Origin: Rhabditoides inermis
Lineage: Eukaryota; Nematoda; Chromadorea; Rhabditida; Rhabditidae
NCBI GenBank assembly: GCA_963966185.1
Contig: CAWZYM010000252.1
Coordinates: 301,001 to 365,000 of the forward strand
DNA length: 64,000 bases
Direction of reading: 5' to 3'
Part shown: positions 35,914 to 45,583 of the stretch, in pieces
How positions within the stretch are numbered: position 1 is the first letter of the stretch
How the letters are laid out: the number at the start of each line of letters is the position of its first letter
The notes under the pieces: generated by a model
Told to the model about the DNA's origin: nothing
Databases searched by the model: none
The model's input: the letters and a program-made list of their open reading frames with translations, nothing else
Program-made: the position numbers and the translations under genes

Positions 35914-38507
35914 CAACCTGTTTGATTGTTTGCAGGCTACTTTCTTGATCTGTGATAAGTCAGCGAATCCTCTTGTTCTTGTCCACCTCCATCAACTAGA
36001 AAGATCTATCGTAGTGTACACATAACTATACGAACGTAACAGAAGTATTTAACTAATGAAAAACATACCTTGTCCGAAAAATGAGAGAAAGCTCGCAGCA
36101 GCGTTGCCGACTTGTGGTCATTGGAGATGACATACATGGCAGTGAGCCAACGCGGCTTCTGACTCGCCCGGGTTCTGAACGACACTCAAGTGATTGGAAG
36201 AAAATAATAACTTACTGGAAATCTATGGATTGGAACAGGATGGGGGTGACGAACATGTCACTGAGCTCGAATGTCACATCCACCATAATCGCACCAGGCA
36301 GGCCGGCATATTTCTCGACAATAGAATTAGCATCACCTAAATAATAGTAATCCAATCATATTTCAACAAGGTGATAACTAACTGATGGACTGCTGTTGGT
36401 CATCTCCGCCTTTCGCGAACTTCTCACTCCATTCGTCGACCTCCCTTCTGAGTCGCTCTATTTCTTCCACAGACGGAAGAGTGTCGGCTACCATCTCGAA
36501 CACGGCCGGGTCATAGCAAAGAAACAACTTTGCATCACCACTTGCAACGTGCTCCTGAGTTGAAAAAATGGCAGGTTTATAGTCGACAAGAGGTATGCCC
36601 TACCTGTACAAATCGCTTGTCTCTCAGAAGCTGGTCCAGAGTGTCGATACTCGTTCGTGCAAATCGACCGGCTTTCGACCGCGGGAGGTTTGGCAACGTC
36701 TTCTTCAGATCCGCCACCTGTATGTATCGCGATTAGCAATATTATAAAATAATTGTTCATCTACACACACCTGTGTCGGCAAGACATGGGCACTTGACAG
36801 ATTGAGTGCGCTCGTCGCCGCCTTCACACTGCCTCCGGCATCGTACAGTGCAGACTCAGTCATCATCTGATGTGGCAGAAATGAAAAATTGGGAACATAA
36901 CAGAGAGAAGATGAGAGGGGTACCTTCATCGCTCCTCCCATCCGAACAAAGGCTCCCGTCCCATTACTCTTCTTATTGCCGTTCTCAACCAGAGAAACGG
37001 AGTGTCCGTCGGCACAGTAGTAGTATGTGATGAAACCGATTCCGACTCGCTCTCCGTCCCGAGACAGATGTGCTACCTCAAACAATACAATTCCAAACAG
37101 TAACACGCTAACTCGTAACCCGGCAGTAACTCGGTAACACGCTTACCTTCTTCTTCAAACGAGGATCACGAGGCAATGTGTAGGAGGTGATGTTCAGTTG
37201 GTAGCTCGACACTGCCGTCAAGAAGACATCACCGTCCTCTAGTCGAAACGGATATCTTCTCGTCTTGCTTTTCTGGACTGTAAACATATCATAGATAGCA
37301 TATATCACATACACTTACTTTGTCCATGTACGTCTTTTCCAGTCCACGGAGACAACGCGTCGCTCCTCAAATCCTGTGCGTCCACCGAACCATCGATGAA
37401 GTAGGTGAATGTGCCCTGGCCCGTGATCAGAGGAGGCACGGCGGGAGAACAGCTGTTCAGGATCCCTCTGGCTGACCTATATGACATAATTGATTGAAGG
37501 ATGACCGGAGTGTTCAGACAGCGACATGAATATTTGCCAGTGGCGTTACCGCCCTGTCTTGCCTATTATTAGATATATAGATTACTAGATTGCATCACTC
37601 AATAGAAAAGTTTCCTTTAGTCGTTTAACAACTTACAGTTCATTGGGGATCTCCGGATCCAGAAGAGCTGCAATCATCTTCTTAGAATCAGACAGCGCGT
37701 TCCACGTTCCATGAGAGCCCTCGAGATACATACAACCTTCTTCTCCGACACCACACTTGTAAAACTGAAAAAAATAACTTGACGTCAGTGCCTAACAAAT
37801 ACACAAAAAACGTAGTTTTTTTGTTGTTGAAATGCAGTACCTGGAATGGCTGAAGGTTATTCGATGAAAACATCACGCTGTCTTCCTCCGGGCAGTTCAC
37901 ATCTTCCTGTAAAGGTTAATAGTTTATCAATGAAAAATTAACCAAAGTACATACATTCACATACCTGAACGAAGTCATTGACGAAACTGTTCAGCGGGAG
38001 CAGCGAATCGGCGAGCTCTTCCTGCCAGTCCCCCTCTTCATAGAGATCGTTGGTCATTTCTTCGGTCTCCAACACGAGGCTGGCACTTTCGGGGTGACCC
38101 TCAGTCTGCAGTGTGTTATTCTGGACTGTTCCCATCCCTAGTTCGTCCTCTGCGTCACACAAGACCAGCGACGGTCTCGTCTCTTCGGGCGATTCGGTGA
38201 CGAGTTTCTCGCGAACAGTCGGTTGTACTTGATCAGACTCACGCGAGCGACTCCTCTTGCGGTCGCGCGAACCGTGGTGGTCACGCGAGCGATTCCTCTT
38301 GCGGTCGCGCGAACCGTGGTGGTCACGCGAGCGACTCCTCTTGCGGTCGCGCGAACCGTGGTGGTCACGCGAGCGACTCCTCTGACGGTGACGGGACTTC
38401 TCTCTGCTCATGCTGCGCCTGTTCTCTTTCTTCTTCTCCTTCTCCTTCTTGTGCCGATGGCGTTTCTCCGAGCGATCTCGCCTCACATTCGCGTCTTCGT
38501 AGTCCAT
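33402..38507 (-). CDS. MULE transposase with RS-like N-terminus, one in-frame TGA
   Basis: I join 23 exons (38507-37965, 37906-37841, 37764-37637, 37476-37319, 37277-37147, 37076-36924, 36866-36771, 36717-36604, 36554-36383, about 36336-36216, 36174-36069, 35995-35918, 35681-35461, 35415-35221, 35168-34962, 34852-34720, 34670-34593, 34547-34365, 34306-34223, 34156-34079, 33985-33867, 33811-33634, 33564-33402) into about 1167 codons in one phase. Residues 1-120 are Arg/Ser/Lys-rich with four SRSRDHHGSRDRKR-like repeats. A Cys/His segment (YKCGVGEEGC..GSHGTW) near 205-225 may bind zinc. The DDE core is VDVTFELSD (about 540), LITDQE (about 611) and SNTIEKYN (about 729), with spacing and wording as in MULEs. 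HCHGKMCERFCIH near 890 resembles a SWIM finger. A TGA at 35960-35962 interrupts codon 608, three codons before the second catalytic Asp. Otherwise the gene is intact. Confidence 0.87.
35735..35908. repeat. CT/CA microsatellites inside a transposase intron
   Basis: Three CT blocks separated by CACACACG words between 35735 and 35908 make up most of the intron between exons 12 and 13 (35682-35917). On the sense strand they read GA/TG. Confidence 0.9.
38230..38395 (-). repeat. 42-bp coding tandem repeats (RS-like region of the transposase)
   Basis: Four near-identical 42-bp units encode SRSRDHHGSRDRKR with one variant (KRNRSR). The last unit degenerates into RQRSRSRD. Near identity at the DNA level indicates recent expansion or homogenisation. 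Confidence 0.9.
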
Positions 38508-38825
38508 CCTGAAATAACTACTGTACTGCAATAGTTTTAAACGTGGAAATGCGAGGTGGACCGGTTAGCGTACAAAATAATTAGAGGAAAACGGCGAAAG
38601 AAAATATTGTGAACTCGCAAAACCACGATTGTTCAAAGGCCTTGATGCAGTATATTACTATAACTTATCGGTATACTACTCACTATAAAGAATTATTGCG
38701 TACTAAACAAGAAAACAAACGAAAAACAGAAAAAGAGAGAAAGAAAATCACAAAACATAAATTGATTATGAAAAAAGTTCACGCGATTGCTTTCGAAAAG
38801 CGCTGGAAAAACGTTTCGCAATCAC

Positions 38826-38997
38826 GTGGTGTCGTGGTGTCGACACTCGGTGTCGTGGTGTCGACACCTGGTGTCATGGTGTCAACACCATGGTGTCGTG
38901 GTGTCATGGTGTCGACACCTGGTGTTGTGGTGTCGACACCATGGTGTCGTGGTGTCGTGGTGTCTGGTGTCTGGTGTCATGGTGTCTGGTGTTAATT
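38826..38997. repeat. Right terminal minisatellite, inverted copy of the left one
   Basis: ggtgtcgtggtgtcgacacc-type units followed outward by ctggtgttaattcctaatta. This is the mirror of the left-terminus order, so the pair brackets the transposase gene. Confidence 0.85.
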
Positions 38998-39279
38998 CCT
39001 AATTACCCGATTACACTGTGCGCAGAATGTCCACTAGAAAATATTTGGCTCGCAAGAGCAAACCTTGTCATGTGCGCAGATTGTCCACCCCTGTTTCAAA
39101 CTCTCGCATGCGAGTCAACTGTGCGCAGAATGTCTAAAAACGCAGAGTGTCATATAGAGAACAAATAGTGCTTATTATGAATATCAAAACGAGAAATCAT
39201 GGATGTGATTGGGAGAGATGTAGAGAGTGTCTTTTGAGCAACAATCGCGCGAGACTATGTTGCGATAATCATAGAAAAT

Positions 39280-39412
39280 ATATGCATGTGCTTTTCACAT
39301 CGCTTTTAAAAAATATTCAAAAATGTATTTCTGGTAAACTAGAATCTTCTGAACAACATTATGTATTTCAAACATTTTGAATGTACTGAGAGCCGTGCTT
39401 TTGAAAGAAAAA
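39280..39412 (+). repeat. Dispersed repeat, copy 2
   Basis: Partner of 32068-32210, same orientation, on the other side of the MULE element. Confidence 0.8.
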
Positions 39413-40524
39413 TACACGAAGTGAGGCATTCTTTTGGATTTGCCTTAAGGCTTTGCTACAGAGTAGATTAATGGAAATACTTATTTTGTTTACACAATCT
39501 TTGATAGGTGGTTTTGATTGCAGAAAATATGTTTACAAGAAGTTGCAAATGATTGCGTGACCAGTTCCTAAACCGAAACGTTAGATCGAATGGCAGCTAG
39601 CTGTGAGGTATTGACAAGTAGTTATTCAAGCCTCCACCAGAGAAAAAAAATATTGTAATGCTTTTTCCAGTTTAGACTCTCTGCTTCATTTTGTTGTGTA
39701 AATAGTGATGAATAGTGAACAATTAAAATTCTGCATATTTTAGCCAATTCTCGAACTGCATAATTGAACGTAATATAACGCCAATCGAAATGAATTACAT
39801 GCATATCAACTCTTCCACAGCAAGTTGCACTATAAAATTCATATTCGATTGGTAGTGAAATCTTTCCAACGCGAAAATTTTATATGTGTTTTTTTTCATA
39901 TATGTGATTTTTTTATTTAGTAGTGTACGCAGTGTTGCATCTGTTGCAAAATAGGAAAACTGAACTGATGTGTCATTGCATCCCAATTCTGAATTTATTT
40001 TCAAACAAACGTGGAATTAACACTTTTAATGTCAGTTATCAGCAGTTTCATCTGTTTTTTTTTACATGCATAGCAAATCTTGTACTGCAAGTTGCTGCAC
40101 GATACACTATTCGATTGGTAGTGAAATCTTTACACATATTAAATCAGTTCAGTATCTGCTTAGTTTCCGCAATATCGGCTCACTTTTCTCTATATGATAG
40201 TGATTTACCATGAAATGCAAAATCGACAAATCGATTTGTTTTCAAATCACGATTGAAATTTGCACTTCCTATTCACATCATCTGCTCAGTAGCTAGTCAC
40301 CCCTGTATGGGATCGTTTGCGCAAATGGGACATATACAGCCATTTTGTTGAAAAAATCTTTATTTTTAGCTCTGAGAGAAGCTCTGTTGAGTCTGACTAA
40401 ATGAGACACGCTGCATCCGATGAGCTATAGCACGTTTTGATCCGATCACTCTCCTTTCTGCTGGACGCTACTTTTATGGCATTTCGCAATGGTAGGGGCG
40501 GGGTTTCAATCTCGAGACAGACTC

Positions 40525-40712
40525 GATTGGCAAGAGAGTATGCGAAAACGACAGAGCAAGTGTTCGCACCTCGTGGCGAGAGAGTAGGCAAAAGCGAGAG
40601 AGCAGATGTTCGCACCTCGTGGCGAGAGAGTATGCGAAAGCGAGAGGGCAGATTTTCGCACCTAGTGGCGAGAAAGTATGCGAAAGCGAGAGAGCAGATG
40701 TTCGCATCTCCG
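40525..40712. repeat. 46-bp minisatellite, four units
   Basis: Units of gagagtatgcgaaagcgag then agcagatgttcgcacctcgt recur at about 46-bp spacing with a few substitutions per unit. The reading frames across it are spurious. Confidence 0.85.
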
Positions 40713-40937
40713 CCAGCTTTCTTAGTTGTAGTCTGTTGCGATGAGTCACCCCGATCGCCTAGACACCGCATAGAGCAGTTTGGGCCATTCACGCCCTGTC
40801 CCCGCTTATTGCGTAGTTTGTTTCCGCGAAAATGAAATTTTTTAAATTTTTTTGTTATTAGTAGTGTGTCTTAAAAGAGTGAGGTGAGAACTCCGCTGTA
40901 TAAGCAGTTTTGGCAACAGTTCGCTTCCATGCAGATT

Positions 40938-40986
40938 GTGAATGAGGTGAGGCGCGACTTGTTGCGTCGCGCCTCACCTCATTCAC
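40938..40986. repeat. Perfect 21-bp hairpin
   Basis: Arms at 40938-40958 and 40966-40986 are exact reverse complements (core gaggtgaggcgcgac) with a 7-nt loop. It lies at the start of the region feeding the 41-kb gene, next to two direct copies of cctgccaccctgccgcagga (40988-41042). The stem could fold in RNA or be a foldback insertion. Confidence 0.85.
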
Positions 40987-41303
40987 CCCTGCCACCCTGC
41001 CGCAGGAACACCCTGCCGTCAACCCTGCCACCCTGCCGCAGGAACGCCAAGGAGGACAAGAAGAAGAAGGTGAGTGGGAGTAGAGAGTAAACGTCAACGT
41101 AGGTTATTGCTTGCATGTTTTTGATAGTTTTTGATAATTATATTTCTGTTTTTTCAGGGTTCACAAGATATTACAATAACTATTATCTTTTAAAAGGACT
41201 TCCGTAAGAGAAGAGTTTGTGTTACTCAACGTAATGCAACAAAAGCTCAGTTTTATTATATTGTAATTTATTATATTAACACTGCAAAAAATAATTTGTT
41301 CAG

Positions 41304-42277
41304 GATGTGGAGGATGGAGGGATACTTCAGAGGAGCCGGTGAACGGGGAGATGGGGAGAGGGGAGGAGGAGGAGAACATGCAACGCACAAGGTGAGTCAA
41401 GCAAGTTGTGCCTATCCTGTTTATAACGTTTATAACGGTCTCTTGAAGGCGAGGGTGTTAGTAGCATTACGGTTTTTACTACCAAGCATATTGCGGGACA
41501 AGCATATTGCTGTTCATGTTGTGGGTGTTATAGTTTGTAGTGTGAATTTCAGGAAGAGAAGCACGTGGAGGAGGATGTTTTTGAGCAGGCGGAGAAGAAG
41601 AAGGGAGCCGAGATGGACTGGCAGATGTGGGAGGGCAGGTGGGCGGAATCGTTATTCGTTTCGGAGCACAGACATTGTTTAGGTATCATGATGCTAACTA
41701 AACCTGTTGGTGGTAGTGCATGGCATCGGAAACGATATGACTTTGATTCAACATTTATTCAGTATCACATTGTATGATCGTATGTTTCCTACTACAAGTT
41801 TTTAATGGGTAATCGCGATGGGGTTTATCTAGTAGTAAAGTATTGGGAGTTTATGACCTCTTTGCAGCTTTGTGATGGAGCTGTTGCGATCATCGTACGA
41901 GCCGTCGTACGAGGGAGCCAAGAAGAACACGATCAACGTCGAGGTCGAGGTCTACTTCAACGAGGGAGGCCAGCTCCAGGCTAGGGTCAGTTTGTGATGT
42001 CTGCTTTGTTTTTTTTCCGGTGTAGAATGGAAAGGTGTCTCGAATGACGCATGTTTCGAATGTGTGTATTACAGTTCAGCCGCCCTGCCAAGCCGGTGCA
42101 GTCGCCGCCTCTGCACCCGTCAAGCCGGAGCTACAGGTAGGGAGAGGGGAGGGATACTGTAGCTACCGTAGCAAACTGTAGGAACGATCGATATCGGGAT
42201 CGGAGAGTGGGAGCGGCTGGGAGGCGGATCTCGCTGGCAGCTGGCTGCTTCCCTTCTCCCCGTTCGTTCGGATATTA
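41304..42277 (+). CDS. Unrecognised multi-exon gene
   Basis: Exons 41304-41390, 41553-41638, 41868-41985, 42075-42136 and 42182-42277 have good splice signals. The clearest coding part is exons 2-4: a charged segment (EEKHVEEDVFEQAEKKKGAEMDW), then SFVMELLRSSYEPSYEG, INVEVEVYFNEGGQLQA and a proline-rich stretch. The beta-like VEVEVYF pattern suggests a small folded domain, but I cannot name it. The intron at 42137-42181 contains TACTGTAGCTACCGTA, the motif also seen in the phosphatase introns. The 5' end is uncertain: a lysine-rich exon ending at 41069 may belong to it, and the phase between that exon and 41304 is unresolved. Confidence 0.45.
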
Positions 42278-43905
42278 ACGTTTCATTCTATTTACTATAC
42301 ATACTATTGATCGGATATCGATTGGTGATGACGTGCATTTTCTCAGGCTCACTACGCAACGCACGCACCTGCTGCCCCGTCAACCCTGCCGCAGTCCGCA
42401 CAGGGCATCGCCACAACCAGGGACCAGCAAGGATTGCCGCCTTGCCGATCCGGCTGCTCCGCACCTATCGCCATTGTAGCGTCGTGAGTGGCTCCAAATG
42501 AGAGAGCGCGAGGTGAGGCGCTAGTGTATAGTGTATAGTGTTGTGTAGTGGTAGTATGGTGCGGCACAACGTGACTGAGTATCGCGAGGGCGAGTCACTT
42601 CCGGTGGCTCACGTGATTTCTCTAGTTCGTGGTGGAGAGCTCGAGTTTTGGTTGTTTTGGTGTTATTTGTGTTTGTCTAATAAACATTATTGTTTATACC
42701 GTGTTCGCGTTTGATTGCATTGGTCTCACATTTCCTCTCCCTCTTTGTCTCTCTTCTCTCTCTGGTTGGGGTTGATTCACATTGTGGGAATTTGGCTTGG
42801 TGGAACTCGAGGAAGTGACTTGGTAGTATTGTCGTCAGTGCACGGTCGTCAGTTCTTCTTGTCATATTCAAGTCAAGTCAAGTGTTTATCCGGAATCGTT
42901 ATAGCTGAATATGACAATCACAATCACAATGATAGGATAGGAAGCATACAGTGGGCCAAGATCTTATGGGCTAACGCCGGGGAAAGACAGTTGGGCAGAC
43001 TAGGTTAGTGGTGGAAGACGATTCTTGATCGATAATTCTCCGATACTTGATCGATATTCTTTCCATAGACCATTAGAGTACCATTGTTGATGTGACCGCG
43101 CCGGAGACTCCTTTGCTTTGCACATAGTATCTCCTCGCGCCTGAACTGCTTCCACATGAGCTACTTCCCGCCGGCTCAATGGATGTCTTGGGAAGGATTC
43201 TTGTCGATGCGCCCGATCATCCGGCAGCGGCGGGGCAAAATGAAGACCCGACCGCACGCCGCGGGGAAAGAAGAAGAATTCTTCTTCTTGTCATATTCCT
43301 CTTATTAAATCGTCGCGGTCATCTTCGGTGTACAACAGGTTTAGTTAGGCTGTGAGATTTGCGTGGCGCCGCGTGGATCTAGGAAGTGTCCGTGGAGGGC
43401 TGAGGGGTAAACGGATCCGCCCCGACCACTGCGTGCCCAGCCAGTCGTCCAAGTGACTGTGATCGGGCGAGGCCGCTCAATTGGACTGGGCGTGCTACGT
43501 GCGTGTGGTGACGGTGTCACCGGGTAAGTTTGCGCGCGTGTGTGTGGGACAGCTACAGGCGATTCGCAGAGCGAATCGGGAGTAGTGTCTAGTGTTGAGT
43601 GAGGAGAGCAGTTGCGGGCGACGCGCATTGCGGGTCGGGGGCAACGCTCTTGTGAGGTGATCGGCGATCGGTGCGTACAGGCAACTCGCAGAGCTAGTTG
43701 GGAGTACGCGAGTGTCGTGTCGGTGTGAGCTAGTGGCAGTCGACTGCGATCGATTAGTTGCCGGAAGTGGCATTGGATAGAGAGTGATTATCGATTCGAT
43801 ATCGATTGGTTGGCAGAAAGAAAGAGGCACACAGAGAGACTCGAGTAGTCGGGACACAAAGACACCCGCGGAGTGAACGAATTCCACCAGTGGTGCTCTT
43901 ACACC
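42278..43905. other. Spacer between the 41-kb gene and the Penelope array
   Basis: No supported gene. ttcttcttgtcatattc occurs at both about 42853 and 43276. A GC-richer stretch (43360-43900) has repeated gcgattcgcagagcgaatcg-like words. This is the flank next to the 3' end of retroelement copy 1. Confidence 0.45.
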
Positions 43906-44332
43906 ATAAATAATAAACGCAACATAATAATTGCGATAACAAACAAAACAAAAAAGGGGGTGAGACAGAGAGAAAGACAGAGAGATAAAAGCCGTTTCGG
44001 GTGTAAAACGCTATACGGCAAAACTTTGTCCCTCCCACCCTCGTCAGTAACGATAGAGAGACGTGTAATTTTTGAATGGATAGTATTGTATATGGTATAT
44101 AAAAAGAAAGGAAAGAAAACGCGAAATAACTATCATAAGCAAGCAAGTTACAAGTAATGAGCACAAAACAGTGTGGAGACGCTTGAGAATTTGTTTGTGA
44201 GTGGCAGTGGGATGGGTGTGGCGTGGCTACAGCGTAGTCTGCCGTAGGTCTCCTTGAGGTCACTCGCACTGAGTGTGCAGTGCTGGGTTTAGTTCAAAGA
44301 TCAATATTTCCGGTGCGGGCGTTAATCACTTC

Positions 44333-45583
44333 TCAATTAAAAAGTTTCAAAAAGGACTCCATTTTTTCAAGATTATATTTTATAGTGAGAGATTTATTCT
44401 GCATAACTGCGTATGCAATTTTCATGTTTATTTCTTGACTGGGAAAACCGTTTCTTATAAATTTATCTCGTAGTTCTTTGATTCTAGACATAAAAGTCTT
44501 CGTCTCAGTACAACATCTGTATATTCTTAGTACTTCTCCATTCAAACAGTTCCACGATATGCTGCGTTTCATGTTTGTATTGTATTTTGGATAGCGGACT
44601 ATTTCGAACGAGTATTCATCTGTCTTATTATAAAGTGAAGTAATTATTTGATTTTTAATGGTTATTTCGAGATCAAGGAAGACTGTTTGTTTATCAGTGG
44701 CGCTTGTTTGTTCGAGTGTTAGTGAATTATGGTAAATAGACTGAATTTTTGAGATAATGTCATGGTCATTGTGTCTATATATTATCAGTAGATCATCCAT
44801 GTATCTATATCCTCTTACCTGGTAATGTTTGAAATTGGGATTTTGTTTCATGAATGTGTATTCCATGTGTGAGAGTGTCAAATCAGCAATGAGAGGAGAA
44901 GCATTATTTCCTTGCGGAATGCCGGATATCTGTTGATATATATTGTCTCCATAGACAGCAAAGCTGTTTTGGAGGATATACTCAATCATAAATTTGACGT
45001 CATCTTTCGTGTAGGTTCTGTTGGTGTTTCGGGATGAATCATTTTCTTTAGGATTATTGTAAAAGACTTTATTGTAAGTTACGGTGATATAGTTTTTACC
45101 ACTGTTTTTAAAACATAATTCTATCAGTTCGAACATGTGTTTCTTAACAACGTCATGTGGAAGATTTGTAAACAGACTGCTGAAATCTGCACAATAGACC
45201 AATTTGTTTGAAATGTTATCGATACCCCTAAGGTCATCGACGACTTCAATGCTGTTATCCACCGACCAGTACGGGGATGACTTTTGTCCATTTCGTTGTC
45301 TAATAGTTTCAGAATAGTTTTTGAAATGACTTTTCATGTGTTTTAGAATTCTTTGCGTATCTATAGAAATAGCTTTGATACTGCTATTATAAGCGCCTGT
45401 GATGAATCTAAATTTTATTGGAGTTTTGTGCATTTTTGGGATGGCATAAATTTTGGGTAACGCTAGGTCCTTACTTTTGGTTTCGAGGTTGAGGCTTTTT
45501 GTGGTAATTTCATGTCTTTTAATAATAGATGAATATGTTTCACGGTCATATATTTTATATGTGGGGTTAGAAGCAATATTTTT
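44333..45583 (-). CDS. Reverse transcriptase portion of Penelope-like element, copy 1
   Basis: The RT frame opens after a TGA at 45586-45584 and runs to 44333; its first ATG is at 45433. Just before that ATG are LALPKIYAIPKMHKTP, the PLE RT motif 1-2 region, so translation probably enters by continuing from the upstream ORF. Later motifs are YCADFSSLFTNLPHD (first catalytic Asp region), SGIPQGNNASPLIADL, and YRYMDDLLIIYRH with the YMDD box, then VFLDLEI and a thumb region. PLE RTs are related to telomerase and prime at chromosome breaks or nicks. The upstream ORF ends in a different frame; the two overlap and are offset at a run of six A (45584-45579). Confidence 0.92.
   Translation of the reverse strand, partial: KNIASNPTYKIYDRETYSSIIKRHEITTKSLNLETKSKDLALPKIYAIPKMHKTPIKFRFITGAYNSSIKAISIDTQRILKHMKSHFKNYSETIRQRNGQKSSPYWSVDNSIEVVDDLRGIDNISNKLVYCADFSSLFTNLPHDVVKKHMFELIELCFKNSGKNYITVTYNKVFYNNPKENDSSRNTNRTYTKDDVKFMIEYILQNSFAVYGDNIYQQISGIPQGNNASPLIADLTLSHMEYTFMKQNPNFKHYQVRGYRYMDDLLIIYRHNDHDIISKIQSIYHNSLTLEQTSATDKQTVFLDLEITIKNQIITSLYNKTDEYSFEIVRYPKYNTNMKRSISWNCLNGEVLRIYRCCTETKTFMSRIKELRDKFIRNGFPSQEINMKIAYAVMQNKSLTIKYNLEKMESFLKLFN

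Larger units (their letters stand above)
32690..39020 (-). mobile_element. MULE-type DNA transposon with inverted minisatellite termini
   Basis: A transposase gene (33402-38507) is flanked by inverted copies of one sequence. Left (about 32715-32893) and right (about 38821-39000, reversed) each have attagga..., then acaccagacaccatgacacc, then an array of the palindromic word gacaccatggtgtc. Outward similarity fades near a short gcgcac word on both sides, so true ends and target duplication are not fixed. Direct repeats at 32068-32210 and 39280-39412 lie outside. MULEs typically have long inverted termini and 8-11-bp target duplications. An exact duplication was not found by eye. Confidence 0.75.
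39021..40870. other. AT-rich region without recognised genes
   Basis: Contains copy 2 of the dispersed repeat (39280-39412), two diverged stretches sharing tcgattggtagtgaaatctt (about 39845-39868 and 40112-40132), and a 46-bp tandem repeat near 40.6 kb. No coding exons were supported. Confidence 0.5.

Noticed and set aside
35918..35995. Alternative acceptor inside exon 12 that would skip the TGA
   Set aside because: Using TTATCACAG leaves 32 nt, breaks the phase to exon 13 and removes the catalytic aspartate motif.
33402..38507. Host SR-type splicing factor, based on the RS repeats alone
   Set aside because: There is no RRM, and the downstream exons carry DDE transposase motifs and flanking inverted termini.
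40437..40835. 132-codon plus-strand frame
   Set aside because: Runs through the 46-bp minisatellite on both strands and has no splice context.
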